Source: Pseudonocardia sp. 73-21 (GTDB lineage Bacteria; Actinomycetota; Actinomycetes; Mycobacteriales; Pseudonocardiaceae). From it: 64,000 nucleotides of DNA. Numbering within the stretch: position 1 is the stretch's first letter; every line of letters starts with the position of its first letter. The translations under genes and the position numbers were made by a program. This document shows, piece by piece, positions 44,725 to 53,491 of the stretch. The stretch lies in assembly GCF_001899645.1 (NCBI RefSeq), contig NZ_MKVV01000029.1, positions 1-64,000 on the forward strand, written 5' to 3'. Under the pieces are notes generated by a model. That model saw only the letters and a list, made by a program, of their open reading frames with translations. It was not told where the DNA came from and did not search any database.

Positions 44725-46236
44725 ATGACGGAAACCGTCAGCAGTAGCCACAGCGACAGCCTCAATGCGGAACAGGAGGGGTACAAGCAGTCCCTGGGCC
44801 GGCGCCAGGTCCAGATGATCGCCATCGGCGGGGCGATCGGCACCGGCCTGTTCCTCGGCTCCGCGTCCCGGCTGCACAGCACCGGCCCGGCGCTGGTGCT
44901 CAGCTACGCGTTCGTCGGCGTCATCGCCTACCTGCTCATGCGGGCCCTCGGCGAGCTGGTGCTGCACCGCGCCACCTCCGGCGCGTTCGTGTCGTGGATG
45001 CGCGAGTTCTTCGGGGAGAAGGCCGCGTTCGTCACCGGCTGGATGTACTGGCTCAACTGGGCCCTGACCGGCATCGCCGAACTCTCGGCCGTCGCCGTCT
45101 ACGTCAAGCACTGGCTACCGGACATGCCGAGCTGGGCCACGGTGCTCATCGCGCTCGCGGTGGTGCTGGTGGTCAACCTGCTCTCGGCGAAGGCGTTCGG
45201 CGAGTTCGAGTTCTGGGCCTCGGTGCTCAAGGTCGGCGCGATCGTGGTCTTCCTCGTCATCGGCCTCGTCGTGGTGATCGGGCAGTTCGACATCGGCGGC
45301 CACCAGGCCGGCGTGCAGAACCTCTACGAGAACCCGGGCGGCTTCTGGCCCGCATCCGGCGACTTCGCGTGGTACGGCCCCATCCTCGTGATGTCGGGCG
45401 TCGTGTTCGCCTACGCCGCCATCGAGATGGTCGGCGTCGCGGCGGGCGAGATGGCCGACGCCAAGACCGAGGTGCCCAAGGCCGTCAACGCCGTGATCTT
45501 CCGGATCGGTGTCTTCTACTGCGGCCCGATCCTGCTGCTCGTCTGCATGCTGCCCACCTCGGAGTACACCAGCGGCACCAGCCCGTTCGTCACCGTGTTC
45601 GGCCGGCTGGGTCTGGGCTGGATGGGCGACGTGATCCAGGCGATCCTCATCGTCGCGGCCATGTCCAGCCTCAACTCCGGGCTCTACACCACCGGGCGCG
45701 TGCTGCGCAGCCTCGGGATGAGCAAGGAGGCGCCGCAGTTCACCCTCAGGATGAGCCCCCAGGGCGTGCCGTGGGCCGGTATCGTCCTGACCTCGGTCAT
45801 CTACGTGTTCGGCGCGATCCTCAACGCCATCGACCCCGACGCGTTCGAGACCGCGCTGGAGGCCGCCTCCATCGGGGTCGTGTTCACCTGGTCGTCGATC
45901 TTCCTGTGCCAGATCCGGTTGCGGCAGCTGGTCGGCAAGGGGGTCGTGCCGGCCAGCACGTTCCAGATGCCGGGCTCGCCGTGGACCAGCTACGTCGGGC
46001 TGGCGTTCCTGGCCCTGATCATCGTCGGCATGGGCATCTCCGGCTGGCAGAGCTCCGACGAGTTCTGGCACAAGACCAACTTCCTCGTGGTCGTCTTCGG
46101 GATCCCGATCATCGCGGCGCTGCTGACGGGCGGGTGGTTCCTCGTCAGGGACAAGGTCGTCGCCAACACGGGTGGCAGGATCGGGGCGGTGTGGTCGGAC
46201 ACCGGCCCGACGTACCCGTCGGAGCCGAAGGCCTGA
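44725..46236 (+). CDS. APC family amino-acid permease (GABA/asparagine permease type)
   Basis: A 503-residue transporter with about twelve membrane segments. QMIAIGGAIGTGLFLGSA is the AAT-family signature, with YAAIEMVGVAAGEMADAKTE and SSLNSGLYTTGRVLRSLGMS further on. It imports an amino acid with protons; the specificity (asparagine, GABA, proline or an aromatic) cannot be read from sequence. It is divergent from the TAXI gene and 45 bases before the CBS/DUF294 gene. Confidence 0.93.
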   Translation: MTETVSSSHSDSLNAEQEGYKQSLGRRQVQMIAIGGAIGTGLFLGSASRLHSTGPALVLSYAFVGVIAYLLMRALGELVLHRATSGAFVSWMREFFGEKAAFVTGWMYWLNWALTGIAELSAVAVYVKHWLPDMPSWATVLIALAVVLVVNLLSAKAFGEFEFWASVLKVGAIVVFLVIGLVVVIGQFDIGGHQAGVQNLYENPGGFWPASGDFAWYGPILVMSGVVFAYAAIEMVGVAAGEMADAKTEVPKAVNAVIFRIGVFYCGPILLLVCMLPTSEYTSGTSPFVTVFGRLGLGWMGDVIQAILIVAAMSSLNSGLYTTGRVLRSLGMSKEAPQFTLRMSPQGVPWAGIVLTSVIYVFGAILNAIDPDAFETALEAASIGVVFTWSSIFLCQIRLRQLVGKGVVPASTFQMPGSPWTSYVGLAFLALIIVGMGISGWQSSDEFWHKTNFLVVVFGIPIIAALLTGGWFLVRDKVVANTGGRIGAVWSDTGPTYPSEPKA

Positions 46237-46280
46237 CCCAGGGCGCCGAAGGCCTGATACGGAACGAGGGGGTCGGCTGA

Positions 46281-48125
46281 GTGGACGGTCTGGCGAGGTT
46301 CCTGGGGTCGAACCCGCCGTTCTGCTCACTGGCCGACCCCGATCTCGAGAAGGTGACCGCGGCGGCCCGGGTGGTGGACCACCCGGCCGGCGCGCTCATC
46401 GTCGACGCCTTCGCCTCGGCCGGCGACGACCTGTTCGTCGTCATGGCCGGGCAGGTCGAGCTCTGGACCACCGACGGCGGCGCCGACGAGCCCGCCGACG
46501 AGATCGTCGGCCGGGGCTGCGTCTTCGGGCACACCACCGCGCTGACGGGTGCCCCCATCGGCCCGCGCGCGGTGGCCCTCGGGCCGGTGCGGCTCGTCGA
46601 GATCCCCCGCGCGGCCGTGGCGGCGGCGTTCTCCTCGCCCGAGGGCGTCCGCTTCCTGGCCCAGGACCTCGCCGAGGACCGCGTCCGCGCGGCGGCCCCC
46701 GCCCGGTTCCGCACCGTCGACGACCTGGTGGTCTCCGCGCCGGTGCTCGGGCACGCCGGCATGACCGTCGCCGACGCGGCGCGCGTGATGACCGAGCGGT
46801 CCAGCCGCTACCTGGCCGTCCCCCGCGGGAACGGCGAGTTCGGCCTGGTCACCGACGGAGTGCTGCGCGAGCACGTGCTGGCCGCCGGCCGGTCGGCCGA
46901 CACCCCGGTGCAGGACGTCATGATCCCGCGCGCGGCCACCGCCCGCACCGGTACGCCCACCGCCGACGTGCTGCACCGGTTCGCCGAGGACCGCCTCGAC
47001 CAGTTGTTGGTGGTCGACGTGTCGGGCGCGCTGCGCGGGGCCGTCGACCCCGCCGACTTCCTGACCTCGCCGTCGGGCGCCGGGATGATGCTGCGCGAGA
47101 ACGTCCGGCGGGCGGAGTCGATCGACCAGGTCGTGGCGCTGGGGCGGCAGCTGCCCGTGCTGCTGGGCGACCTCGTCCGGCAGCGGCGCGAGGCGTCGGA
47201 GACCACGGCGGTGTACTCGACGGTGGTGGACGCGGTGCAGCGGCGCGTGCTGTCGCTCGTGCTGGCCGGGCGCGCGGCGCTCGACGAGGCCGAGGTCACC
47301 TGGATGCTGCTGGGCAGCAACGCCCGCCGCGAGCCGACACTGGGCTCCGACATCGACTCCGCCGTGGTGTTCGCCGAGTCGGTGGACAGCCCCGCCCGCG
47401 CCACCGCCTACCGCGCGGCGTTCGCCGAGGTCGCCGACGTGCTGCGCCGCGCCGGGCTGCGCGTCGACAGCCACGGCGCCACCCCGAGCTCGCCCACGTT
47501 CTCCCGCACCCGGTCGCAGTGGCGCGCCGCCGCCCACCTGTGGCTCGACAGCCCGCTCGACAACCAGGGCATGCTCATGGCGTCGCTGCTGCTCGACGGG
47601 CGGCCGATCCAGGGCGACCCGGCCCAGCCGGTGGTCAACGAGGTGTTCGCCGACGTCCGGGACCACCCCGGCACGATGAAGCTGCTGGTGCGGGAGTCGT
47701 TGTCGCACCGCGCCCAGGTCCGGTCGGTCCGCGACGTGCTGGTCGGCCGCGGCGGCACGTTCGACCTCAAGGGCCACGCCCTGCGCCCGATCGTCGAGAT
47801 CGCCCGCTGGGCCGCGTTGTCGGTGCGCTCGTCGGAGCTGTCGACCCGGGCCCGGCTGGCGGCCGCGTCCGGTTCGATGCTGCTGCCCGCCGAACAGGCG
47901 AAGACCCTGATCGAGGTGTTCGAGGTGTTGCAGCGGGTGCGGCTGCGCCAGCAGCTGGCGCAGTTCGAGCGCGGCGAACCGGTGACCGACATGGTGTGGA
48001 TGCGGCGGCTCGCGCCGCTGGACCGCAGCCTGGTGGCCCAGTCGGTGCGCGAGATCGCGACGGTGCAGAAGCGGCTGTTCAATATTGTTCAGTACACCTC
48101 GCCCTCGGAATGGGGCGCACGGTAG
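46281..48125 (+). CDS. cNMP-binding/CBS/DUF294 nucleotidyltransferase
   Basis: A 614-residue signalling protein. An N-terminal cyclic-nucleotide-binding-like barrel (to about 130), paired CBS domains (about 145-265), a DUF294 nucleotidyltransferase with LLGSNARREPTLGSDIDSAV (about 342-362; GS and DxD motif) and a helical C-terminal domain. It resembles the GlnD-like DUF294 group thought to nucleotidylate a partner protein. GTG start with GAGGGGG eight bases upstream. Its 3' end holds one copy of a 31-base direct repeat. Confidence 0.88.
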   Translation: MDGLARFLGSNPPFCSLADPDLEKVTAAARVVDHPAGALIVDAFASAGDDLFVVMAGQVELWTTDGGADEPADEIVGRGCVFGHTTALTGAPIGPRAVALGPVRLVEIPRAAVAAAFSSPEGVRFLAQDLAEDRVRAAAPARFRTVDDLVVSAPVLGHAGMTVADAARVMTERSSRYLAVPRGNGEFGLVTDGVLREHVLAAGRSADTPVQDVMIPRAATARTGTPTADVLHRFAEDRLDQLLVVDVSGALRGAVDPADFLTSPSGAGMMLRENVRRAESIDQVVALGRQLPVLLGDLVRQRREASETTAVYSTVVDAVQRRVLSLVLAGRAALDEAEVTWMLLGSNARREPTLGSDIDSAVVFAESVDSPARATAYRAAFAEVADVLRRAGLRVDSHGATPSSPTFSRTRSQWRAAAHLWLDSPLDNQGMLMASLLLDGRPIQGDPAQPVVNEVFADVRDHPGTMKLLVRESLSHRAQVRSVRDVLVGRGGTFDLKGHALRPIVEIARWAALSVRSSELSTRARLAAASGSMLLPAEQAKTLIEVFEVLQRVRLRQQLAQFERGEPVTDMVWMRRLAPLDRSLVAQSVREIATVQKRLFNIVQYTSPSEWGAR

Positions 48126-48193
48126 ACAGCCGGCATGTCCAGCCCCGCGGTCCGACCACACGTCGCCCTTGGAATGGGGCGCACGGTAGACAG
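48099..48193. repeat. 31-base direct repeat spanning a gene end (two copies)
   Basis: The segments 48099-48129 and 48163-48193 are identical except one base and share TGGGGCGCACGGTAGACAG. They are separated by 33 bases. The first copy contains the last codons and TAG of the DUF294 gene, the second repeats that coding end without a gene. It looks like a duplication scar or a recombination site at the gene boundary. Confidence 0.85.
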
Positions 48194-48198
48194 AAAGC

Positions 48199-51100
48199 CT
48201 AGATCCGGCTGCCGTGCCCGGGTAGCCCGGGGTCGTCGGGGACCGGTTCGTCGACGACCTCCGCCGGCAACAGGTCGGCCGTGATCCCCAGCGCCGCCGT
48301 GCCCGCCGCCACCCTCCGGTAGTAGTCACCGACCGTCTCGAGCACCTTCTGCAGGGACGCCAGCAGCCGGTCACCGCCGCGCGCGACGACGTCCGACTCG
48401 TGCTCCTCGAACGCGAGAACGCCCTCGCCCAGCGCGAGCTTCATCTCCCGCAGCACCCGCGCGTCCTCCCGGGCGTAGACGCGGCACAGCCCGTCGGTCC
48501 GCGGGTCGGCCGCGAGCACGAGGCCGCGGACGTGGGCCACGGAGTTGCGGACCAGCAGGTACTCCGGCCGCGCCCGCAGCGCCGCGACGGCCGCGCCCAG
48601 CGTCCGGAGGTCGACGTCGTCGGCGCAGAACCCGACGGTGGCCGTCCAGACCTCGTGCAGGTCGTCGTCGACGAGGCCGTCGAGGAAACTGACGAGGAAC
48701 CGCCGGTGGCCCTCGACGACGTACTGCGCCTTGAACGGGGTGAGCTCGCGCGGGTCCTCGCCGCGGGTGGCGGTGGAGTGCACGAACCCGTGGTCGCCCG
48801 CCAGCGCGTTCTCCATGGCGACGACGAGGTAGAGGTAGCGGACCCAGGCCGTCCAGAGCTGCTCCAGGGCCATGTGGCGCAGCCCGTCCGGGGTCAGCAC
48901 GACGCCCCACCGGCTGCCGAACCGCAGCCGCCGCATCGACCCGATCGCGTACATGCCCAGCAGCGCGTCCACCTCGGAGTGCACGTGGTGCAGCACCTTG
49001 CGGTAGGCGGCGGTGGCGTCGAGACCGGTGTGGTTGCGGACGATGTGCGCGCCGCCGACGTGCAGGTGGGCGAACTCGGTGACGTCGTAGACGCCGCCGC
49101 TGACCGCCATCCACAGGCCCTCGCCGGGCGAGTTGTGGAGCACCAGGTCCGACACGTCGTAGGTCGTGCCGAGCTGTGCGTGGCCGCTGTAGGTGGTGAA
49201 GACGTCCTGGCTGAGCCGGCCGCGCGCCGCCAGCTCCCGCACGACGTCCCGGGCTTCCTCCTCCGACGCGACGTGGCGGCGCACCACGGCCAGCAGCGCG
49301 TCGAGCACCGAGACGGCGAACCCGGCGCTGCCGCAGATGTAGACGTGCGCCCCGCGCCCTCCGTCGGAGCCGTCGCGCAGCAGCGCCCAGAGCCGCTCGG
49401 CGTGCTCGTCCCCGGTGATCAGGGCGGCGAGCCGGCGCCGGGCCCCGGGCTCGGTCACGAACCGGCCCGTCGCCGCGTCGAACCGGGTGACCACGTCCTC
49501 CCGGGAGAACGCGGTGTGCACCTCCAGCCGGCCCCCCGCGGCGGCGTCGGCGAGGTCGTCGTGGTGGGTGAACTCCCCCGCGGTGCGGGCGCCGTAGAAC
49601 AGCAGGTTCTCCCCGGGAGCGCCGGCGCGGGCGCGCACGAAGCCGTGGAACGGCGCGATGCCCGATCCGGCCGCGAACATCACGACGGGCGCGGACGGGT
49701 CGACGGGCAGCCGGAACCGGGGCGTCGGCACGATCTTCAACGAGAGCTGCCGGTCGCGGTGGCGGGGCTCGGTGGCCATGCGGCGCAGGAAGTTCGACGC
49801 GCTGCCGAGCCGCTCCCGCGCGTACGAGTACGGGGTGCGCGCCGAGGTGTAGCGCAGCCCGCCGACCACCAGCCGCAGCGTCTCGGCGGGCGCACCCTCG
49901 TCCGTGGCCGAGGCGATGGAGTACAGCCGGAAGTCCTCGGGCGGCACGACGGCGCACAGCGCCTCCGGCTCACCCGCGTCGGCCTTCCACAGGCGGGTGA
50001 CGTCGTAGCCCGCGGAGTGCAGCAGGTTGAGTACGTCCCAGAGCTCCCACTGGTCCTCCATGCGGGAGTCGACGATCCGCTTGAGCGACCCGGTGGGCGA
50101 CAGCGCGAGCAGGCGCTTCGCGACCTCGCGGGTGACCGGGCGTATGCGGGCGAACGTCAGCACGGTGCGCAGCGGCAGCACCTCGGTGTCGTGGGTGTAG
50201 CCGGCGCGCAGGCGGACCGCGCTCTGCCAGTTCGGGGTCAGCGCGACGATCTCGTCCCCCGTGGCCTGCAGCGCCCGCAGCGTGCGGCGGACCAGGTCGT
50301 CGTCGTTCTCCGCCAGCACGCCGACCCGGTCGCCCGGCTGGTGGTGCACGCCCTGCCCGGCGACGTCGAGATCGACGTGGCACGTCCAGCCGTCACGGGT
50401 CTCGACGACGCGGCCGCTGCGCGGGCGGCCGAACGCCACGGGCGGGCCGACCGAGGGCCGCCGTTCGTCGCGGACCACGGCGAGCTCGTCGTCGATGTGG
50501 TCCCAGGTGCGGTCCTTGAACAGGCCGGTGAACTTCGCCCCGGTCGTGACCTCGCGGCCGACCTTGAACGCCACCTCCAGGAATCCGTAGGCCTTGATCC
50601 GGTGCAGGCCCATCCAGCCCCGGTCGCCGGCGTAGGCGTCGAGCACCGCGTTGTAGACGCCGCGCAGCGCGGGCCGGCCGCTGTCGGTCACGTACTGCCG
50701 TACCGACACCTCGCGCAGCGCCGCCACCAGCTCCACCCAGTGCCGCGGGAAGTGCCCCGCCATCAGCCCGCTCTGCTGCCCCACGAGCGAGCGGTAGGAC
50801 CGCCGCTCCAGGAACGCGTCGATGGCGTGGATCTGGGGCTGCGCGGTGCCGGCCGGGCTCGGGGCGCCGTCGAAGATCGGGACGCCGGCCGTGCCGACCG
50901 TCTTCGCCCAGAGCACCTGGTCGAGGAAGTTCGCACCGCGCGGGTTGGGGTCGATCTGCGGGTAGATCACCTGGGTGGCGTGGTTCAGCTGGTCGTGGAT
51001 GTCCAGCAGCGCCGACTCGCACGCGGCGGGGTCGTCGGCCAGCACCGCCTCCTGGGCACGCAGCATCGCCTCCAGCACCGGGGTCAGGGCCATCGCGAAC

Positions 51101-51939
51101 TCGGTGGTGACCAGGTAGAACACGCGCTCGGCCGCGTTGTCCCAGGCCGGGACGAGCAGGTCCATGTTGTCGAGACGCCGCGGCCCCGACGGGTCGCGCA
51201 GCCGCCAGTTGTAGAGGAACAGGTCGGTGTAGGACACCGCGGGAACGGGCTTGCCGAGCCGCCGCGACACCTCGGTCCACGGGCGCAGCACCGCCTCGGG
51301 CAGTGCCGCGGGCGGCGCGGTGGTGACGTACTGGTAGGCGTGCGCGAACGCCCCGAGCATCGCCGATGCGCGCAGCAGGTAGCGGTCGGGCAGCGCCCCG
51401 GCCCCGGCGTCCAGCACGGGGAGCCGGTCGAACGCGGAGCGCAACGTGGTGCGCCGGAACAGCTCCGGCAGGTGCCCGACCATCTCGTCCCACGCCCGGT
51501 GCGACGCCGGCAGCGCCCGCAAGGGGGGCTCGACGGGCAGGAACCCGTGCTCGATCGACAGGAAGCCGTCGAGCTCGTGACCGGCCGAGCGGTTGTGGGC
51601 CTCGGCCGCCAGCACGACCTTGCGGGCCGGGGCCGCGGGGGTGTCGGTCGACCGGCGCAGCGCGCGCATCTCCGACGGCGGCACGAGGTTCGTCGCGTCG
51701 GGGTCGACGACGTGGAAGGACCAGGTGATGTCGTAGGGGCCGATCCGCAGCACGTCGCGGATCGCGAGGGGACGGGTGGTGACCGGCTCCCCGTCGACGT
51801 AGCTGCCGTTGGCGCTGCCCAGGTCGGTGACGACCAGGTGGCCGCCGGCCCGCTCCAGCCGCGCGTGCCGGCGGGAGACGGCGCGGTCGGCCAGCACGAC
51901 CATGTCGGGTTCGGCCGCCCGGCCCAGCACGACCGGCAA
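48199..51939 (-). CDS. FHA - indoleamine 2,3-dioxygenase-like - P450-reductase-like - cytochrome b5 fusion protein
   Basis: A 1,246-residue multidomain heme redox protein. Domains: FHA (1-75; AVSRRHARLERAG, TDLGSANGSYVDG); IDO-like (about 120-490), matching the full IDO order with DGFLSIEHGFLPVEPPL, YTDLFLYNWRLRDP, GLMAGHFPRHW and the candidate heme histidine H446 in WMGLHRIKAYGF; a P450-reductase/CysJ-type FAD-NADPH module (515-920; QPGDRVGVLAENDDDLV, RLYSIAS at 671, AAGSGIAPFHGF at 756, CGSAGF at 869); cytochrome b5 (925-1000; HLHVGG and HHVH as heme ligands); and an unassigned helical tail (1010-1246). The NADPH-FAD-b5 chain would supply the electron that IDO heme needs, making it self-sufficient. 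The FHA domain suggests control by a Ser/Thr kinase. TTG 51939 truncates the first FHA strand; see the start-site finding. The CBS gene upstream ends at 52004. Confidence 0.85.
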   Translation of the reverse strand: MPVVLGRAAEPDMVVLADRAVSRRHARLERAGGHLVVTDLGSANGSYVDGEPVTTRPLAIRDVLRIGPYDITWSFHVVDPDATNLVPPSEMRALRRSTDTPAAPARKVVLAAEAHNRSAGHELDGFLSIEHGFLPVEPPLRALPASHRAWDEMVGHLPELFRRTTLRSAFDRLPVLDAGAGALPDRYLLRASAMLGAFAHAYQYVTTAPPAALPEAVLRPWTEVSRRLGKPVPAVSYTDLFLYNWRLRDPSGPRRLDNMDLLVPAWDNAAERVFYLVTTEFAMALTPVLEAMLRAQEAVLADDPAACESALLDIHDQLNHATQVIYPQIDPNPRGANFLDQVLWAKTVGTAGVPIFDGAPSPAGTAQPQIHAIDAFLERRSYRSLVGQQSGLMAGHFPRHWVELVAALREVSVRQYVTDSGRPALRGVYNAVLDAYAGDRGWMGLHRIKAYGFLEVAFKVGREVTTGAKFTGLFKDRTWDHIDDELAVVRDERRPSVGPPVAFGRPRSGRVVETRDGWTCHVDLDVAGQGVHHQPGDRVGVLAENDDDLVRRTLRALQATGDEIVALTPNWQSAVRLRAGYTHDTEVLPLRTVLTFARIRPVTREVAKRLLALSPTGSLKRIVDSRMEDQWELWDVLNLLHSAGYDVTRLWKADAGEPEALCAVVPPEDFRLYSIASATDEGAPAETLRLVVGGLRYTSARTPYSYARERLGSASNFLRRMATEPRHRDRQLSLKIVPTPRFRLPVDPSAPVVMFAAGSGIAPFHGFVRARAGAPGENLLFYGARTAGEFTHHDDLADAAAGGRLEVHTAFSREDVVTRFDAATGRFVTEPGARRRLAALITGDEHAERLWALLRDGSDGGRGAHVYICGSAGFAVSVLDALLAVVRRHVASEEEARDVVRELAARGRLSQDVFTTYSGHAQLGTTYDVSDLVLHNSPGEGLWMAVSGGVYDVTEFAHLHVGGAHIVRNHTGLDATAAYRKVLHHVHSEVDALLGMYAIGSMRRLRFGSRWGVVLTPDGLRHMALEQLWTAWVRYLYLVVAMENALAGDHGFVHSTATRGEDPRELTPFKAQYVVEGHRRFLVSFLDGLVDDDLHEVWTATVGFCADDVDLRTLGAAVAALRARPEYLLVRNSVAHVRGLVLAADPRTDGLCRVYAREDARVLREMKLALGEGVLAFEEHESDVVARGGDRLLASLQKVLETVGDYYRRVAAGTAALGITADLLPAEVVDEPVPDDPGLPGHGSRI

Positions 51940-52003
51940 CGGGCAGAGGTGCTCGGTGCGCTCACCCGTGTCGCGGACGGTGACGACGAGGCGGATCGGC
52001 TGG

Positions 52004-52447
52004 TCACGAATGGTAGATCACCGCCCGGCAGATGTCGGAGCGCGAGAGCGTGCCGGCCAGCTTCCCGGCGTCGACGACCGGCAGGCGGCGCAGCCGCTGC
52101 TCCGTCATCACGACGGCCGCCCGCGCGACCTGCTCGCTGGACGCGACGGTGATCGCGTCCCGCTCCACCAGGGTGTCGATGGAGCGGCCGGCCATCTCGC
52201 GGCCCTTCTCCAGGAAGATCCGGAACGCGTCGCCCATCGTGCCCCCGCCGCCCATGACGTCGTCGAACCGCGGCAGCATCGCGCGCACCAGGTCGTCCTC
52301 CGACAGCGCACCGACGAACGTGTCGTCGTGGTCGAGCACCATGAGGTGGCTGACCTCGGAGACGCTGATGATCTCGGCGGCCCGGCGGATGTCGGCCCCC
52401 ATCCTGATGTATGCCGGATAGGGCGTCATGATCTCGCGCACGAGCAC
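52004..52447 (-). CDS. Two-CBS-domain protein
   Basis: A 147-residue protein made of a CBS pair: VREIMTPYPAYIRMGADIRR to LSEDDLVRAML, then VERDAITVASSEQVARAAVV to LSRSDICRAVI. CBS pairs bind adenine nucleotides and regulate partners. AGGAGGT lies five bases before the GTG start. The stop codon sits inside the start region of the FHA-IDO fusion gene, so it is most likely co-translated with it and may tune its activity. Confidence 0.9.
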   Translation of the reverse strand: MLVREIMTPYPAYIRMGADIRRAAEIISVSEVSHLMVLDHDDTFVGALSEDDLVRAMLPRFDDVMGGGGTMGDAFRIFLEKGREMAGRSIDTLVERDAITVASSEQVARAAVVMTEQRLRRLPVVDAGKLAGTLSRSDICRAVIYHS

Positions 52448-52515
52448 TGCAGACCTCCTGGGAGCCTTCGTCTGAGTGGGTATCGTCCGCCGCGCCCGAT
52501 TCGCTAGCCGGCGAC

Positions 52516-52533
52516 CGCGTTCCGCGGAACGCG
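52516..52533. promoter_or_regulatory. 18-base perfect palindrome upstream of the CBS/FHA-IDO genes
   Basis: CGCGTTCCGCGGAACGCG (52516-52533) is a perfect palindrome about 70 bases before the CBS gene start, a candidate operator for the operon or a terminator for the DUF1206 transcript. It has no loop, which favours a protein-binding site. Confidence 0.4.
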
Positions 52534-52541
52534 ATCCTTCC

Positions 52542-52655
52542 TCAGGCCGCGGCCGACCGGAAGCGGGGCAGGAGACGGTCGAGGATCGGGTCGGGGTCGA
52601 GTCGTTCGCCCTCCCAGTAGGGCGTGCGGCTGTCCCGGGTGATGCGCGGCGGTGA
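52542..52655 (-). other. 37-codon in-frame segment after the DUF1206 stop
   Basis: Immediately after the TAG of the DUF1206 gene, in the same frame, 37 codons run to a TGA without any ATG or GTG near their start. Their third positions are almost all G/C and they spell a protein-like RTPYWEGERLDPDPILDRLL. It may be a C-terminal gene fragment, or a tail reached by readthrough or before a recent nonsense mutation. Confidence 0.35.
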
Positions 52656-53444
52656 CTAGCCGCGGCGGTAGCGCGCGTCGAAGAGGCAGTGCACGCCGAA
52701 GGCCACCAGCCCCGCCGCGAGGACCAGCAGCAGGAACGGCCCGACCGGTTGTCCGGCCAGCGCCTTGAGTCCGGAGTCCAGACCCACGGGCTGGGCCGGG
52801 TCGTGCTGCACGGCCGCCACCACCAGCAGCACGCCCGGGATGCCGTAGACCGCACCGAGGGCGACCCAGCCCACCTGCCCGACCCGGGTCACCAGCCGCG
52901 ACCGGTTGAGGCCCACGCCGCGCAGGTCGAGCTCGCGCAGGAACCCGTGGGTGACGCCGCGCCACACGGCGTACCCGCCGCCGACGACCAGCCCGGCACC
53001 GGCCAGCCCGACGAGCCAGGATCCGCCGGGCAGCGCCAGCACCACCTGCGCGAACGACGGCTTCGGGGTGGCCTCTCCCCCGGCTGCCGCCACCGAGGCC
53101 GCCGAGTACGCGAGCACCCCGAAGATCACGGCCTCGCCCAGGTTGATCGCGATGCGCAGCGCCCGCTGCCCCGGCGGGACGCCGCGGTGACCGAGCACCG
53201 CCTCCCCGAGCTGCCACACGACCAGCGCGGCGAGGCCCACCGTGATCACCCAGAGCAGCACCACCCCGGCCGCCGTGGACCCGATCTCGGCCAGCGCGCC
53301 CTTCTTGTCCGCGCGCTCCCGGTCGCCGAAGGCGATCTGCACGACGAGCGCCGCGATCAGCACGTGCACCACGCCGTACGCGACGAGCCCGAACCGGCCC
53401 AGCACCCGGACCGGCAGCGCGACGTCCTCGTCCACTTCGGGCAT
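52656..53444 (-). CDS. DUF1206 domain membrane protein
   Basis: A 262-residue protein with six membrane segments forming three DUF1206 repeats (LGRFGLVAYGVVHVLIAAL, LVGLAGAGLVVGGGYAVWRG, VGQVGWVALGAVYGIPGVLL). Function unknown. ATG at 53444. The stop is a TAG followed by an open in-frame segment. Confidence 0.88.
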   Translation of the reverse strand: MPEVDEDVALPVRVLGRFGLVAYGVVHVLIAALVVQIAFGDRERADKKGALAEIGSTAAGVVLLWVITVGLAALVVWQLGEAVLGHRGVPPGQRALRIAINLGEAVIFGVLAYSAASVAAAGGEATPKPSFAQVVLALPGGSWLVGLAGAGLVVGGGYAVWRGVTHGFLRELDLRGVGLNRSRLVTRVGQVGWVALGAVYGIPGVLLVVAAVQHDPAQPVGLDSGLKALAGQPVGPFLLLVLAAGLVAFGVHCLFDARYRRG

Positions 53445-53491
53445 GGCGCCAGTTTCGTCCGCTTTCGCCGGGAAAGCCACTTCTGGGTGGC

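Noticed and set aside
48099..48193. CRISPR-like spacing (31-base repeat, 33-base spacer)
   Set aside because: Only two copies, the first is the coding end of a gene, the repeat is not palindromic and no cas gene is present.
46326..48374. 682-residue frame opposite the DUF294 gene, and similar long frames opposite the FHA-IDO and radical SAM genes
   Set aside because: Shadow frames: low complexity, no domain, no ribosome site, and fully overlapping well-supported genes.
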